From contig CAKUBI010000001.1 in assembly GCA_934636865.1 (NCBI GenBank), positions 1 to 64,000 of the forward strand: a stretch of 64,000 nucleotides of DNA, written 5' to 3'. Below, piece after piece: positions 9,180 through 16,716 of the stretch. The DNA comes from an uncultured Oscillospiraceae bacterium. Lineage in GTDB: Bacteria; Bacillota; Clostridia; Oscillospirales; Oscillospiraceae. Both the position numbers and the translations under genes were made by a program. How positions within the stretch are numbered: the stretch's first letter is position 1; each line of letters opens with the position of its first letter. Below the pieces are notes generated by a model. The model saw nothing but the letters and a program-made list of their open reading frames with translations, was not told where the DNA came from and did no database searches.

Positions 9180-10085
9180 TTACTCAGCCTTGGGCGCTTC
9201 CGCGGCCTTGGCTTCGGCGGCTGCCTTGGCGGCAGCGGCCTTGCGCTCGGCGGCAGCCTTCTGCGCGGCCTTGAACTTTTCCTTCTCCTCGGGGGTCGGG
9301 ATGGGCTCGATGGCGTTGCGCGGGCAGGCCTTGGCGCACATGGTGCAGTTTTTGCACTTGGTGTAGTCGATGACGGCCACGTTGTTGACGACGTGGATCG
9401 CGTCGAACTTACAGGTGCGCTCGCACATACCGCAGGCGATACAGGAGTTGGCGCAGACCTTCGTGACGGCCGGGCCTCTTTCCTTGTTCGAGCAGTTGAC
9501 GAACACCTTCTGCTTGTAAGGTACCTCGACGATCAGCTTGCGCGGGCAGACCTCGCGGCAGGCGCCGCAGTCGGTGCACTTTTCCTTATCGACCTCAGCC
9601 ACGCCCTGTTCGTTGATGTGGATGGCGTCGAACTGGCAGGCGGCAACGCAGGTGCCGAAGCCCATGCAGCCGAACGAGCACGCGGTCGGGCCGCCGGCGA
9701 CCTTCGTCGCGGCGACGCAGTCGTGCAGGCCCACATACGCAAAGTTCTTCACAGAGGCCTCGCCGCCGTTGCACAGCACGTGCGCGACCTTCTTTTCGCC
9801 GCTGGGGGCTTCCATGCCCATGATCTCAGCGATCTTCGCGGCGCCCTCCGCGCCCGCGGGAGCGCAGGCGGTGACGGGAGCCTTACCGGCCAGAATTGCC
9901 TCGGCGCAGCCCGCGCAGCCGGGATAGCCGCAGCCGCCGCAGTTCGCGCCGGCAAGGCAGGCCTGGATCTTGGGCAGACGCTCATCGACCTCGACCTCAA
10001 AGGCCTTGGCCGCAACGGACAGGATCAGACCGAACACAACGGCGATCACGCCCAGCACGAGGACGGCATAAATTACGTTCATCAT
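9180..10085 (-). CDS. rnfB: Rnf complex subunit RnfB (ferredoxin-like)
   Basis: RnfB is the iron-sulfur subunit that takes electrons from ferredoxin in the Rnf ferredoxin:NAD oxidoreductase. The 301-residue protein has an N-terminal membrane anchor (about residues 4-26), a [4Fe-4S] motif of the CGGCGYPGC type near residue 49, and several cysteine-rich ferredoxin motifs (CVAACQFDAIH, CTDCGACREVCPRK, CIACGMCERTCKFDAIH, CKNCTMCAKACPRNAI). The last 30 or so residues are Ala/Lys/Glu rich, an unusual helical tail. It is the last gene of the operon. Confidence 0.96.
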   Translation of the reverse strand: MMNVIYAVLVLGVIAVVFGLILSVAAKAFEVEVDERLPKIQACLAGANCGGCGYPGCAGCAEAILAGKAPVTACAPAGAEGAAKIAEIMGMEAPSGEKKVAHVLCNGGEASVKNFAYVGLHDCVAATKVAGGPTACSFGCMGFGTCVAACQFDAIHINEQGVAEVDKEKCTDCGACREVCPRKLIVEVPYKQKVFVNCSNKERGPAVTKVCANSCIACGMCERTCKFDAIHVVNNVAVIDYTKCKNCTMCAKACPRNAIEPIPTPEEKEKFKAAQKAAAERKAAAAKAAAEAKAAEAPKAE

Positions 10086-10100
10086 ACTTCCATTCCCTCC

Positions 10101-10691
10101 TTACATGGGCCACACCTGCAGACCCGAGAAGCCCATGAAAGCAAGGGCAATGAGGCCTGCGGTGATCAGCGCGATGGGGAAGCCTTCGAATGCCTTGGGA
10201 TAGTCGGCAAACTCCAGGCGCTCGCGCACCGTGGAGAAGAGGTAGATCGCCAGCAGGAAGCCAAGGCCGCCGGTGATGCCGTACACCACGGATTCGATGA
10301 AGTTGTAGTCGTTCTGCACGTTGAGCAGCACCACGCCGAGCACGGCGCAGTTGGTGGTGATCAGCGGCAGGTACACGCCGAGGGCCGTGTAGAGCGTCGG
10401 CATGGACTTTTTGAGGAACATTTCGATGAACTGCACGAGGCTCGCCACCACGAGAATGAAGGCGACGGTCTGCATGTAGTCAAGGCCCAGCGCAACAAGG
10501 ATCTTGTTCACGCCGAAGCAGAACGCGGAAGCAAGGCCCATGACGAACGTGACCGCAAGGCCCATGCCGATGGCGGTGTCGCTCTTCTTCGAAACGCCGA
10601 GGAACGGACAGATTCCCAGGAACTGCGAGAAGATGAAGTTATTCGTCAGGATCGCGCCGAGGGAAATAGCAAGAAGCTTCGTGACACTCAT
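10101..10691 (-). CDS. rnfA: Rnf complex membrane subunit RnfA
   Basis: RnfA is one of the two homologous integral membrane subunits of Rnf thought to line the ion path. The 196-residue protein has about six membrane segments and the family segments NNFIFSQFLGICPFLGVSKK and TALGVYLPLITTNCAVLG. GGAGGG precedes the ATG. It lies two bases after rnfE and 15 before rnfB. Confidence 0.96.
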   Translation of the reverse strand: MSVTKLLAISLGAILTNNFIFSQFLGICPFLGVSKKSDTAIGMGLAVTFVMGLASAFCFGVNKILVALGLDYMQTVAFILVVASLVQFIEMFLKKSMPTLYTALGVYLPLITTNCAVLGVVLLNVQNDYNFIESVVYGITGGLGFLLAIYLFSTVRERLEFADYPKAFEGFPIALITAGLIALAFMGFSGLQVWPM

Positions 10692-10693
10692 TT

Positions 10694-11323
10694 TTATTTA
10701 CCCTCCGTTTCTTTCTTGGCCGCATTCTTCTTTTCGCTCTTTGCAAGCGCCCACTGCATGATGGCGATCAGCGTGCCGAGGCACAGGAAGCCGCCGACGG
10801 GCAGGGTGAGCATGTTGGCCGGAACGTAGGAAGAAGGCATGACCTGAATGCCGAGCAGCGTGCCCGCGCCGAGCAACTCGCGGAACGCGCTCAGGATCAG
10901 CAGCACCACCGTGTAGCCGATGCCCTGGCAGATGCCGTCCACCGCGGAGGCGGCGACGGAGTTCTTGCTGGCAAAGGCCTCGGCGCGGCCGAGGATGATG
11001 CAGTTGACGACGATCAGCGGGATGAACACGCCAAGGCTCTCGGCGATGGCGGGAACAAAGGCCTGTAAGCACAGGTCAACGATCGTCACGAAGCCCGCGA
11101 TCACGACGATGTAGCACGCGATACGTACCTCGTTGGGGATGATCTTGCGCAGAAGGGAAATAAAGATGTTGGAAAGCGTCAGGATAACGAGAACGGAGAG
11201 GCCCATACCAAGGCCGTTCGCCACACTCGTGGTGATGGCCATCGTGGAGCACATGCCGAGCACCTGCACCAGAACGGGGTTTTGGTAGATCAGACCGTCT
11301 TTGAGCTGTTTATTGAAATTCAT
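10694..11323 (-). CDS. rnfE: Rnf complex membrane subunit RnfE
   Basis: RnfE is the paralogue of RnfA, an integral membrane subunit of the Rnf ion pump. The 209-residue protein starts MNFNKQLKDGLIYQNPVLVQ, a family hallmark, and has about six hydrophobic segments including FIPLIVVNCIILGRAEAFAS. A short Lys-rich cytoplasmic tail ends it. It lies between rnfG and rnfA with gaps of 17 and 2 bases. Confidence 0.96.
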   Translation of the reverse strand: MNFNKQLKDGLIYQNPVLVQVLGMCSTMAITTSVANGLGMGLSVLVILTLSNIFISLLRKIIPNEVRIACYIVVIAGFVTIVDLCLQAFVPAIAESLGVFIPLIVVNCIILGRAEAFASKNSVAASAVDGICQGIGYTVVLLILSAFRELLGAGTLLGIQVMPSSYVPANMLTLPVGGFLCLGTLIAIMQWALAKSEKKNAAKKETEGK

Positions 11324-11340
11324 TGATCGTTCCCCCTTTC

Positions 11341-11937
11341 TCAGTTCATGGCCTCAGCGGCGGCCAGAGCGGCATTGACGCCCTTGGTCACGCCCTTGGT
11401 GGAGACCGTCGCGCCGGAAACGGCGTCGATGTTCTGCTTGACGACGAGCGTGCCCGCGCCGGACTTGCCGACGAACTGGTCAAGCGCAAGCGCGCCGGAG
11501 GTGGTCGCTTCGTTGTTCATGACCTTCGAGCCGATGCCCGCAGTCTCGGAGTTGCTGACGATGGAAACGCCCGTGACCGTGAGGTCGGCGTCCACGCCGA
11601 CGATCATCACGATGTTGCCCTGAGAGCCGCTCGCGGTGACCTGGAAGGCATAGCCCGCGTTCTCGCCGCCGACGAGGATCTCGTAGACGTTGGTCAGCTT
11701 GCCGCCCTGCTCGTTCGCCGCGTCGATGACCTCCTGCGGGACGTCAGTGACCTCGGGGAATTCGCAGTCAGCGGAGGAGACGACCTTTGCAAGCGCCTCT
11801 TCCGTTTTCTGCTTGTTGATGGCCGCGATCTTGTCGGCCGTGAGCATATTGGTGAGGCCCAGCAGCAGCGCGACGACCAGCGAGATCGCCGTCAGCGTAC
11901 CGGCTACCTTGAAAATGAATTTACCTTCGATCTTCAT
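11341..11937 (-). CDS. rnfG: Rnf complex flavoprotein subunit RnfG
   Basis: RnfG carries a covalent FMN on the outer face of the membrane. The 198-residue protein has a single N-terminal membrane anchor (about residues 8-30) and the flavinylation motif in DAVSGATVSTKGV near residue 170, where the Thr after GA is the attachment residue in the family. Its start overlaps the rnfD stop by four bases (ATGA), indicating translational coupling. Confidence 0.95.
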   Translation of the reverse strand: MKIEGKFIFKVAGTLTAISLVVALLLGLTNMLTADKIAAINKQKTEEALAKVVSSADCEFPEVTDVPQEVIDAANEQGGKLTNVYEILVGGENAGYAFQVTASGSQGNIVMIVGVDADLTVTGVSIVSNSETAGIGSKVMNNEATTSGALALDQFVGKSGAGTLVVKQNIDAVSGATVSTKGVTKGVNAALAAAEAMN

Positions 11938-12953
11938 TTCTTTGCCGCCTCCTTCGCTGCTTTCTTGTCCACGCCGAAGCGGGTGGGCTTGGTGTACTTG
12001 TCAATGATCCAGGTGCAGCAGTTCATCACGAGGATGGAGTAGCACACGCCCTCGGGATAGGAGCCGAAATAGCGGATGAACACGGTGATGAGACCGCAGC
12101 CGAGGCCGAAGATCAGCTGGCCCTTCTTCGTAACGGGGGAGGTGACATAGTCGGTCGCCATGAAGAACGCGCCGAGGAACAGACCGCCGCCGAGGACGTT
12201 GTAGAGCATCCACGACACGGCGTCGTTGCCCTGGGGGAAGAGGAAGGTCAGCACGGCCACCGTGCCGATGTAGGCCACGGGGATCTGCCAGGAGATGACC
12301 TTGCGGAAAATTAAGTACAGACCGCCGATGAGCAGCATCATCGCGGAGATCTCGCCCGCGGAGCCGCCGATCTTGCCGATGAACATATCGGAAAGGCTGT
12401 ACTGCGCGGTCAGCGCGTCAAACTCGCCGCCCTTCATCATTGCAAGCGGGGTGGCGGAGGTCACCACATCGGCAAGGCCGCCGAACAGCGGCGCCTTCTC
12501 GCCGGGGGCGATCCAGCTCGTCATCTGGCCGGTGTAGCACGCCACAAGCGCGGCGCGGCCGGCAAGCGCGGGGTTCAAAAAGTTCTTGCCGAGGCCGCCG
12601 TAAAGCTGCTTGACGACAAAGATCGCGAAGAAGTTGCCGACGATGAGCATCCAGTAAGGGAGCGTCACAGGGCAGACGAACGTGAGCAGCATGCCGGTGA
12701 CAGCAGCGGACAGATCGCCGATCGTCTGCGTCTTGTGCATAAGCTTGCGGTACAGCCACTCAAAGAACATCGCGGACGCCATGGAGACGGCCACGGCGAT
12801 CAGCGCGCGGAAGCCGAAGCGCAGCACGCTCATCAAAAGCGCGGGGCACAGCGCGATGATCACGTCGAGCATGATCGAGCGCGTATCCTCGTTGGTACGG
12901 ATATGGGGGTTGGAGGAAGCGATGAGCTTCAGACCCTTATAATCATTCAGCAT
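11934..12953 (-). CDS. rnfD: Rnf complex membrane flavoprotein subunit RnfD
   Basis: RnfD is the large membrane subunit of Rnf and also carries covalent FMN. The 339-residue protein has about ten membrane segments. The motif TSATPLAMMK near residue 175 contains the flavinylated Thr of the RnfD/NqrB family. GGAGG precedes the ATG, which starts three bases from the rnfC stop. Confidence 0.95.
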   Translation of the reverse strand: MLNDYKGLKLIASSNPHIRTNEDTRSIMLDVIIALCPALLMSVLRFGFRALIAVAVSMASAMFFEWLYRKLMHKTQTIGDLSAAVTGMLLTFVCPVTLPYWMLIVGNFFAIFVVKQLYGGLGKNFLNPALAGRAALVACYTGQMTSWIAPGEKAPLFGGLADVVTSATPLAMMKGGEFDALTAQYSLSDMFIGKIGGSAGEISAMMLLIGGLYLIFRKVISWQIPVAYIGTVAVLTFLFPQGNDAVSWMLYNVLGGGLFLGAFFMATDYVTSPVTKKGQLIFGLGCGLITVFIRYFGSYPEGVCYSILVMNCCTWIIDKYTKPTRFGVDKKAAKEAAKK

Positions 12954-12956
12954 CCC

Positions 12957-14324
12957 TTATGCCTCCTTCTTTGCTTCTTCGGCAGCCTTGGCAGCCTCTG
13001 CCGCGGCCTTGGCCTTGGCGGCGGCTTCCTTGACCTTCTGCTTGCCGACCTTGAACGAATGCGTCAGGTGCAGGCGGCCCGGGCAGATGTAGGAGCACGC
13101 GCCGCACTCGATGCAGTCCATGACGTGCGCCGCCTCGAGATCCTCGATGCGGTTCTTCTGCACATAGAGATAAAGGTAAAGGGGCTCGAGGTGCATCGGG
13201 CAGGCCTCGACGCAGCGGCCGCAGCGGATGCAGGTCGGATCCTCGGAGACCTTGTTTTCATTGGCGGCAAACGCCAGCACCGCGCCCGTGCCCTTGGCCA
13301 CGGGGAAGTCGGCGGAGGCCTGGGCCATACCCATCATCGGGCCGCCGGCGATGAGCTTGAACGTCTCGTCCTTCAGTCCGCCGCAGGCGTCGAACAGGAG
13401 CGAGACCGGCGTGCCGATCGGGCACTCGAGGTTTTTCGGCTCCACAACGCCGCTGCCGGACACCGTGACGACCTTGCGCACCACGGGCATGCCCTCCTTG
13501 ATGGCATGGTAGATAGCAATGGTCGTATTGATGTTGAACACGGCGCAGCCGATGTTCGCCGGCAGGCCGCCGGGGGGCACCTGCTTGCCGGTGATGGCCT
13601 GGCAGAGCTGCTTTTCGCCGCCCTGGGGGTAGCGGCAGCGCAGCGCTTCCACAACGACCGGGGCCTTCTGCTCGGCGATGACCTTGTTCAGCATATCAAT
13701 GCCGTTTTTCTTGTTGTCCTCCACGCCGATGACGACCTTGTTCACGCCGAACATCTTGGCGAGGTAGCAGCAGCCGCCGATGATCTCAGCGGGGCGCTCG
13801 AGCATCGCGCGGTGGTCGCCGGTGATGTAGGGCTCGCATTCCGCGCCGTTGATGATCACCGTATCGACCTTGCCGATGCCGCTGGAGATCTTCGTGTGGG
13901 TCGGGAACGTAGCGCCGCCCATACCGACGATACCGGCCTGCTTGACCATTTCGACCATTTCCTCCACGCTCAGCGCGCCGGGGTCGGCGGGGGCTTTCAC
14001 TTCTTCGCTCAGCTCGTCCTTGAAGTCGTTGTCGATCACGACGGACATGACCTTACCGCCCATGGAGTAGGGACGGGGCTCCACCGCAGCGACCGTACCG
14101 GAAACGCTTGCGTGAATGGGAGCGCCGAGACCCTTGAATTCGCCGATCTTCTGTCCAAGCTTGACATAGTCGCCCTTGGAGACCGTGGGAGTGCAGGGTG
14201 CGCCGAAGTGCATCGACATGGGGATGACCACCTGAGCGGGGGGTGCCAGCTGTTCGATGGCCTTTTCATTGGTGGCAGCCTTCATGTCATTTGGATGAAC
14301 GCCGCCAAAGAAAGCTTGTGCCAT
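12957..14324 (-). CDS. rnfC: Rnf complex NADH-binding subunit RnfC
   Basis: RnfC is the peripheral NAD(H)-reacting subunit. The 455-residue protein has a biotinyl-lipoyl-like N-terminal domain, the flavin/NAD binding region (VGMGGATFPTHTK, VIINGAECEPYITGDHR), and two ferredoxin motifs near the C-terminus (CIRCGRCVEACPMH, CIECGACSYICPGR). It ends in an Ala/Lys/Glu-rich tail like RnfB. ATG at 14324 with AGGTG six bases upstream is chosen over a GTG three codons earlier. It is the first gene of the operon. Confidence 0.95.
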   Translation of the reverse strand: MAQAFFGGVHPNDMKAATNEKAIEQLAPPAQVVIPMSMHFGAPCTPTVSKGDYVKLGQKIGEFKGLGAPIHASVSGTVAAVEPRPYSMGGKVMSVVIDNDFKDELSEEVKAPADPGALSVEEMVEMVKQAGIVGMGGATFPTHTKISSGIGKVDTVIINGAECEPYITGDHRAMLERPAEIIGGCCYLAKMFGVNKVVIGVEDNKKNGIDMLNKVIAEQKAPVVVEALRCRYPQGGEKQLCQAITGKQVPPGGLPANIGCAVFNINTTIAIYHAIKEGMPVVRKVVTVSGSGVVEPKNLECPIGTPVSLLFDACGGLKDETFKLIAGGPMMGMAQASADFPVAKGTGAVLAFAANENKVSEDPTCIRCGRCVEACPMHLEPLYLYLYVQKNRIEDLEAAHVMDCIECGACSYICPGRLHLTHSFKVGKQKVKEAAAKAKAAAEAAKAAEEAKKEA

Positions 14325-14383
14325 AGTCTTCACCTCATCTTTATACTGCCAGAGCAGAAAAACACTGCTCCATAATCGGATTG

Positions 14384-14412
14384 ATTATACAACCATTCCG
14401 TCCGGTTGTCCA
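14384..14412 (-). promoter_or_regulatory. Promoter of the rnf operon
   Basis: On the minus strand TGGACA (14407-14412) and TATAAT (14384-14389) are 17 bases apart. The transcript would have a leader of about 55 bases containing a small GAGCAG/CTGCTC hairpin. Confidence 0.75.
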
Positions 14413-14548
14413 GTCAATATTCTGCATGACCATCATTTTCCTTCATAATTTATCAGATTTCGGCGCCATTTTTGCGCAGAATCGTCACTTTGTACTACAC
14501 TTTGCCTTTTTCGTCCCCGCGCATGCTTCTTCCCATTTTCCCATCAGC

Positions 14549-14577
14549 TTGACGCTTTTGTGCCAGAATGGTATAAT
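14549..14577 (+). promoter_or_regulatory. Promoter of the DUF975 gene
   Basis: TTGACG (14549-14554) and TATAAT (14572-14577) are separated by 17 bases, about 70 bases before the start codon. With the divergent rnf promoter this accounts for the 327-base gap. Confidence 0.75.
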
Positions 14578-14651
14578 AAAATATTGTCATTTGGCAATTT
14601 TTTGCACATTCTTTATCCATTTTCTCCCGCAGAAACAGAAAGGAGCTTTCC

Positions 14652-15443
14652 ATGCCCATTCCCGATATCCGCGCGCTTAAGTCTGACGCCCGTGCATTGA
14701 TCCGCACCGGCTCGGTCTCCCCCATCCGGATGACGGCGCTGCTGCTCGTCATCTCCTTCGCGCTCGAGCTGCTCGATTCCTCCGTCAGCTATATGATCGG
14801 CTCGTCCGGCGGGTTCACCGTGCTCTCGTTCAGCTTCATCAGCATCCTCATCGAGCTTGTGACCCTCGTGCTCAACGCGGGCTACACCTGCTACAGCCTC
14901 GGCATCCTGCGCGGTGAGCGCATGCCGTATGAGAGCCTTTTCGACGCGTTCTCCTTTGCGGGCAAGGTGATCCTGCTCTCGCTCGTGCAGGGGCTTTTCA
15001 TCTTCCTCTGGTCCCTGCTCTTCTTCATCCCCGGCATCATCGCGGCCTACCGCTATTCCTTCGCCATCATGAACCTCTGCGATAACCCCAGCCTTGGCGT
15101 GATGGAGGCGCTTGATCTCAGCAAGCGGCAGACCAACGGCTATAAGGGCCAGCTCTTTCTGCTCTCGCTGAGCTTTTTCGGCTGGATGCTGCTCGCGGGC
15201 GCAGTCGTCATGCTCGTCGAATACCTCATCTACGGCAGCCCGGCCGTTATGCTCGATCCCGCCGCAACGCTCATGCAGGTGCTGTCTCTCACTTTTGTCG
15301 AGCAGGGGCTTGCGAGCCTTGCGGCCCTTTACCTCACGCCCTATATGCACCTCTCCTTCTGCGGCTTTTACCGCGCCGTCACTTCCCCGGCCGAGCCGCC
15401 GCAGCCGCAGCTGCCGCAGGACGGCTGGAACGGCAGTTTCTAA
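14652..15443 (+). CDS. DUF975 family integral membrane protein
   Basis: This 263-residue protein has about five to six membrane segments, arranged around the DUF975 hallmark: PGIIAAYRYSFAIMNLCDNP followed by VMEALDLSKRQTNGYKGQLF and LSFFGW. DUF975 proteins are widespread in Firmicutes and their function is unknown. GAAAGGAG lies eight bases before the ATG. It is a single-gene unit with its own promoter and terminator. Nothing in the sequence indicates a catalytic site. Confidence 0.8.
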   Translation: MPIPDIRALKSDARALIRTGSVSPIRMTALLLVISFALELLDSSVSYMIGSSGGFTVLSFSFISILIELVTLVLNAGYTCYSLGILRGERMPYESLFDAFSFAGKVILLSLVQGLFIFLWSLLFFIPGIIAAYRYSFAIMNLCDNPSLGVMEALDLSKRQTNGYKGQLFLLSLSFFGWMLLAGAVVMLVEYLIYGSPAVMLDPAATLMQVLSLTFVEQGLASLAALYLTPYMHLSFCGFYRAVTSPAEPPQPQLPQDGWNGSF

Positions 15444-15454
15444 CGGCCAGACGC

Positions 15455-15488
15455 AAAAGGCCGGCGGAGTGCTCCGCCGGCCTTTCCT
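15455..15488. terminator. Bidirectional terminator
   Basis: AAAGGCCGGCGGA and TCCGCCGGCCTTT pair around GTGC. It lies between the convergent DUF975 and SLH genes and can end both. Confidence 0.85.
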
Positions 15489-15498
15489 TATATTCTTC

Positions 15499-16536
15499 TT
15501 ACTTCAGCACATAGACGGTCCTGACGCCGAGCAGGCGGCACAGCTCCGTCTTTTCCGCGATGTCCGTCTCGCTCTCATACCACACGGCCGTCACCGAGCC
15601 GTCCTTCTCCCTGATGAGAAGGTACGAGCTGTCATAGCGGCCCGAGCGCGACTTCTGCGCCGACTCGTCAGCAAGATAGATCGAAAGCTCCTCCTGCGTG
15701 ATCGTGCGCGGCGCGCTCACTCTGCCGCCCTTCACATTCTGTGCGATGGGCACGGCGCTGAGCGCCACGCTGCCGCCCTTCCCGGCCTTGACCGCCGCGT
15801 CGTAGACCTGCTCCATCGGCGCGCGCGGCGACAGCGGCACGCTGCCGCTCTCGCCCGTCAGGCTCTCGGCAAGCACCGCGCCGTCCGGCAGCGTCGTCAC
15901 GGTCGAGACCGTCACCTTGGCGATCTTCGCGTTATGGGCGCGCAGCAGCACCGCCGCGGCCTGCTCGCGCGTGGCGTCACTCTTGGGGTCAAAGGACGCG
16001 GCCGTCATGCCCTCCACAAGCCCCATGCGCCAGGCAAGCGTGATATAGCCGCGGTTGGTCTTCGTGTCGGTGAACGGGCACTCGTCCTGCACCACGCCGG
16101 AGAGCGTGCTGTAGCCCAGCGCGCGGATGGTCATCGCGGCCATCTCCTCGCGCGTGATCGGATCGTTCGGGCGGCATTCCGTGCTGTGACCGGAAAAGAC
16201 CTCGTGCTCGCTCGCGGTCTCGATGGCGCTGTAGTACCACTTTTTCGTATCCTGATTGTCGGTGAAGCTGCCCTTTTCGGGCGTGACGCTCTTCCAGCCC
16301 ATCAGGCGGCAGAGCGCCGCGGCATAGGCCGCGCGCGTCATCTTCTGCCCCAGGCCGAATTTTCCGCCGCCGACGCCGCACATCAGCCCCAGGTCTCTGC
16401 ACTGCGCGATGCTCTGCGCCGCCCAGTGCGTATCCTTCACGTCGGAATAGCCGGTTTTATTGGCCGCCGCGGCCATCGTGGCCGTCATCACGAGGGCCAG
16501 CAGCAGCGAAACGCTGCGTTTTACAAACTGTTTCAT
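15499..16536 (-). CDS. Secreted S-layer homology (SLH) domain protein
   Basis: This 345-residue protein starts with a signal peptide (MKQFVKRSVSLLLALVMTA, cleavage probably after the AAA near residue 25). Three SLH repeats follow: about residues 28-85 (YSDVKDTHWAAQSI), 88-150 (SFTDNQDTKKWYYSAI) and 152-210 (CPFTDTKTNRGYITLAW), each ending with a TR(E/A)xxA helix. SLH triplets usually bind secondary wall polymers and anchor proteins to the cell surface. The C-terminal 135 residues are not recognised. It is a monocistron between its own promoter and a shared terminator. Confidence 0.82.
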   Translation of the reverse strand: MKQFVKRSVSLLLALVMTATMAAAANKTGYSDVKDTHWAAQSIAQCRDLGLMCGVGGGKFGLGQKMTRAAYAAALCRLMGWKSVTPEKGSFTDNQDTKKWYYSAIETASEHEVFSGHSTECRPNDPITREEMAAMTIRALGYSTLSGVVQDECPFTDTKTNRGYITLAWRMGLVEGMTAASFDPKSDATREQAAAVLLRAHNAKIAKVTVSTVTTLPDGAVLAESLTGESGSVPLSPRAPMEQVYDAAVKAGKGGSVALSAVPIAQNVKGGRVSAPRTITQEELSIYLADESAQKSRSGRYDSSYLLIREKDGSVTAVWYESETDIAEKTELCRLLGVRTVYVLK

Positions 16537-16572
16537 ATTCGTTTCTCCCTTTTTGGGTCATGTTTCTGCTGT

Positions 16573-16602
16573 ATTGTAGCACAAAGTCGCACCGGTAGTC
16601 AA
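16573..16602 (-). promoter_or_regulatory. Promoter of the SLH gene
   Basis: On the minus strand TTGACT (16597-16602) and TACAAT (16573-16578) are 18 bases apart, about 37 bases before the start codon. Confidence 0.65.
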
Positions 16603-16716
16603 ATTTCCTCTTTACCTTTTCTCCTCTCTTTGTTAAAATAATAGATTGTATTAGTATGATGAGGTAGTGTTTCCCAATCAGGCGGCATTACCCGCAGGAA
16701 AGGAAGGTGAGCCGAT

